DNA of 8,450 nucleotides from Chloroflexota bacterium (GTDB lineage Bacteria; Chloroflexota; Limnocylindria; Limnocylindrales; CSP1-4): positions 1-8,450 of the forward strand of contig JACCVB010000141.1 of assembly GCA_013698385.1 (NCBI GenBank). Direction: 5' to 3'. The notes below the pieces were generated by a model that was not told the DNA's origin, searched no databases, and saw nothing but the letters and a program-made list of their open reading frames with translations. A program made the translations under genes and the position numbers. Positions 7,385 through 8,450 of the stretch are shown piece after piece. Within the stretch, counting starts at the first letter, position 1. Every line of letters begins with the position of its first letter.

Positions 7385-7753
7385 GTGGCGATGGTGGTCT
7401 TGCTGGTGGACGGGCATGACGGGATCTCCGTCGGTCCGGAAGCCGCTGCCCAGCTCGCTCGCCTCGGTGTCACCAACGTGGCGGTCGTCCGTGATCGGGA
7501 GATCACCGGCCTCGTCCTGGAAGGGTGGCTCTTCGATCTCGCCTCGACGTCGGAAGCGGCGTCCGCGGTGGTCGGTCCCGATCGGGCGGTCCGCGTTCTC
7601 GAGCCGCTCATCCAGCTGGCCGTGTCGGCCGGGATCGATGGAGGAACCGATGTCTCACAAGCGACGAACCGCGCTCGCGATGGTGTCAGCAGGGCTGCTT
7701 GCGCTCAACCTCGTGGGCGCCGTCTCGGCACACCCGCACAGGGCGGGTCCTAA
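7385..7753 (+). CDS. Small alpha/beta protein of unknown function
   Basis: A 122-residue protein if started at GTG 7385, preceded 5 nt upstream by AAAGGGA (7373-7379). ATG 7391 and a longer GTG start at 7349 are alternatives; the latter would lie right at a possible transcription start. Residues 3-87 look like a compact cytosolic alpha/beta domain: MVVLLVDG strand, SVGPEAAAQLARLGV helix, TNVAVVRDREITGLVLEGWLFDL hairpin-like strands, then TSEAASAVVGP and VLEPLIQLAVSA helices. I do not recognise the family. The last 34 or so residues are arginine, glycine and serine-rich, lack structure, and overlap the signal-peptide coding region of the next gene in another frame. It follows the LuxR-type gene and contains the next gene's ribosome binding site, so the three genes may form a unit. 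Confidence 0.65.
   Translation: MAMVVLLVDGHDGISVGPEAAAQLARLGVTNVAVVRDREITGLVLEGWLFDLASTSEAASAVVGPDRAVRVLEPLIQLAVSAGIDGGTDVSQATNRARDGVSRAACAQPRGRRLGTPAQGGS
7640..7644 (+). promoter_or_regulatory. Strong Shine-Dalgarno (GGAGG) that fixes the secreted protein's start
   Basis: GGAGG followed by AA lies 5 nt before ATG 7650. It selects this ATG over upstream in-frame starts and lies inside the preceding gene's reading frame, so translation of the two may be coupled. Confidence 0.8.
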
Positions 7754-7952
7754 CGATCAGGTCATCGCCAACGGGCAGAACCACGCACCGTATGTCCGTG
7801 GCGTGAGCTGCGGTGGCGATCCCGCGGCGTACGGACTCGAAACCGCGCATCACGGGCCCGATGCGGGCACACCCGGCAAGGCCGATGGTTGCTACATGAC
7901 GACCGGCGGCGTGGCCCCGGGCGCCGACGTCCATAACCCCTCCATCCACTGA
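7650..7952 (+). CDS. Small secreted protein of unknown function
   Basis: A 100-residue protein from ATG 7650 to TGA 7950-7952. The N-terminus is a textbook Sec signal peptide: basic n-region SHKRR, hydrophobic core from about A8 to V25, and a probable signal peptidase I site after V25-S26-A27. The mature part would be about 73 residues and start H28-P-H30. It is polar, rich in glycine, proline and histidine (H28, H30, H45, H67, H68, H95, H100), with two cysteines, C54 in SCGGDPAAYG and C81 in GKADGCYMTTG, that could form one disulfide. It has no lipobox and no second membrane segment, so it is likely released or held at the cell envelope. I do not recognise the family. It starts inside the preceding gene and ends 9 nt before a hairpin. 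The strong ribosome binding site and clean signal peptide make a real gene likely. Confidence 0.82.
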   Translation: MSHKRRTALAMVSAGLLALNLVGAVSAHPHRAGPNDQVIANGQNHAPYVRGVSCGGDPAAYGLETAHHGPDAGTPGKADGCYMTTGGVAPGADVHNPSIH

Positions 7953-7960
7953 CGGCCATG

Positions 7961-7996
7961 AGCCGGGTCGCGTCGCGCAGAGCGGCCGACCCGGTT
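7961..7996. terminator. Candidate bidirectional terminator hairpin between convergent genes
   Basis: CCGGGTCG at 7963-7970 pairs perfectly with CGACCCGG at 7987-7994. A7961-T7996 and a G-U pair at 7962-7995 extend the stem to 10 pairs, with a 16-nt loop. It fills most of the 51-nt gap between the secreted-protein gene (ends 7952) and the minus-strand IclR gene (stop at 8004). No clear T-run follows on either strand, which is common in GC-rich genomes but lowers certainty. Confidence 0.55.
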
Positions 7997-8003
7997 CACC
8001 CGC

Positions 8004-8450
8004 TCAGGGTTCGCGCAGCCCCGCGGCGATACGCGCCGCGCCCGCCACAAGGAGCTGGGCCAGCGCGGCTGTCCGCCCGTCGGACGGAAATCGATAGGAC
8101 GGTCCGTGCAGGTGGACGGCCGCGATGACCTCCCCGGACCCGTCCGCGATCGGCGCCGCCACCGATGAGATGCCGGCGTCGAACTCCTCCAGCGCCCAGG
8201 CGTATCCGTGCCGTCGGACCTCGCCGAGGCGGCCACGGACGGCTTCGGGGTCGGTCAGGGTCCGCGCCGTGAAGCGTTCGAGCGATCGCGCCAGGTAGCG
8301 CTCGATCGCGGCCGGCGGCCGGAAGGCCAGGAGGACCTGCCCGGATGAGACGGCGTGCAGCGGCGCCCGGGCGCCGGTCCAGTCGCGGACGGACACCGGG
8401 TTCGGCGTGTCGATCTGCTCGACGTAGTGGATGCGGTCGCCATCGGGGAC
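8004..8450 (-). CDS. IclR-family transcriptional regulator, C-terminal effector domain (N-terminus outside window)
   Basis: On the minus strand the frame is open from the window edge to a stop at 8004-8006, giving 148 residues of the C-terminal, effector-binding part. Typical IclR-domain blocks are visible: DGDRIHYVEQIDTPNPV, VRDWTGARAPLHAVSSGQVLLAF (the loop and helix lining the ligand pocket), GYAWALEEFDAGISSVAAPI, and ADGSGEVIAAVHLHGP. The full family is about 250-270 residues with an N-terminal winged helix-turn-helix, which would lie beyond 8450. IclR proteins are usually ligand-responsive repressors or activators of catabolic genes for small organic acids, aromatics or amines. It converges with the secreted-protein gene and lies 4 kb from the sox operon. 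Control of sarcosine metabolism is possible but not shown here. Confidence 0.92.
   Translation of the reverse strand, partial: VPDGDRIHYVEQIDTPNPVSVRDWTGARAPLHAVSSGQVLLAFRPPAAIERYLARSLERFTARTLTDPEAVRGRLGEVRRHGYAWALEEFDAGISSVAAPIADGSGEVIAAVHLHGPSYRFPSDGRTAALAQLLVAGAARIAAGLREP

Noticed and set aside
1..8450. CRISPR arrays, tRNA or rRNA genes, insertion sequences, attachment sites
   Set aside because: No spaced direct repeats, cloverleaf-like sequence, transposase-like protein or long terminal inverted repeats were seen on reading.

Overview
This is a GC-rich (roughly 70% by eye) bacterial window with tightly packed genes, several GTG starts and overlapping stop/start codons. These traits fit Chloroflexota or Actinomycetota. 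No rRNA or other strong taxonomic marker is present, so the phylum cannot be settled from the sequence alone. I lean weakly towards Chloroflexota because of the large ATPase-LuxR regulator and the unfamiliar small proteins beside it, but that is an impression.

Positions 1-4008 hold a heterotetrameric sarcosine oxidase operon in the order soxB (3' end only), soxD, soxA, soxG. All three junctions overlap by 1 to 4 nt, which points to translational coupling. The enzyme oxidises sarcosine (from choline, glycine betaine or creatine) to glycine and H2O2 and passes the one-carbon unit to tetrahydrofolate. SoxB, SoxD, SoxG and the folate half of SoxA look normal. The FAD/NAD-type half of SoxA is unusually short. 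At least four blocks known from the family are missing, yet the reading frame is intact. This is the most interesting coding anomaly here.

Positions 4121-7297 hold a 114-residue protein of unknown function with a strong ribosome binding site, followed 12 nt later by a 939-residue ATPase/LuxR regulator (LAL/MalT-like layout: P-loop ATPase, helical repeat region, C-terminal LuxR helix-turn-helix).

Positions 7298-7952 hold a short intergenic region with a perfect 5-bp inverted repeat and a weak promoter candidate. Two small genes follow: a cytosolic protein of unknown function, and a 100-residue secreted protein that starts inside the first in another frame. A hairpin at 7961-7996 lies between convergent genes and could terminate transcription in both directions. 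The window closes with the C-terminal effector domain of an IclR-family regulator on the minus strand, a plausible but unproven regulator of the neighbouring catabolic locus.

No tRNA, rRNA, CRISPR array, insertion sequence or other mobile element was seen. No stretch over 300 bases lacks a gene. The best candidate for something undescribed is the regulator, inverted repeat, small cytosolic protein and secreted small protein at 4478-7952, together with the compacted SoxA.
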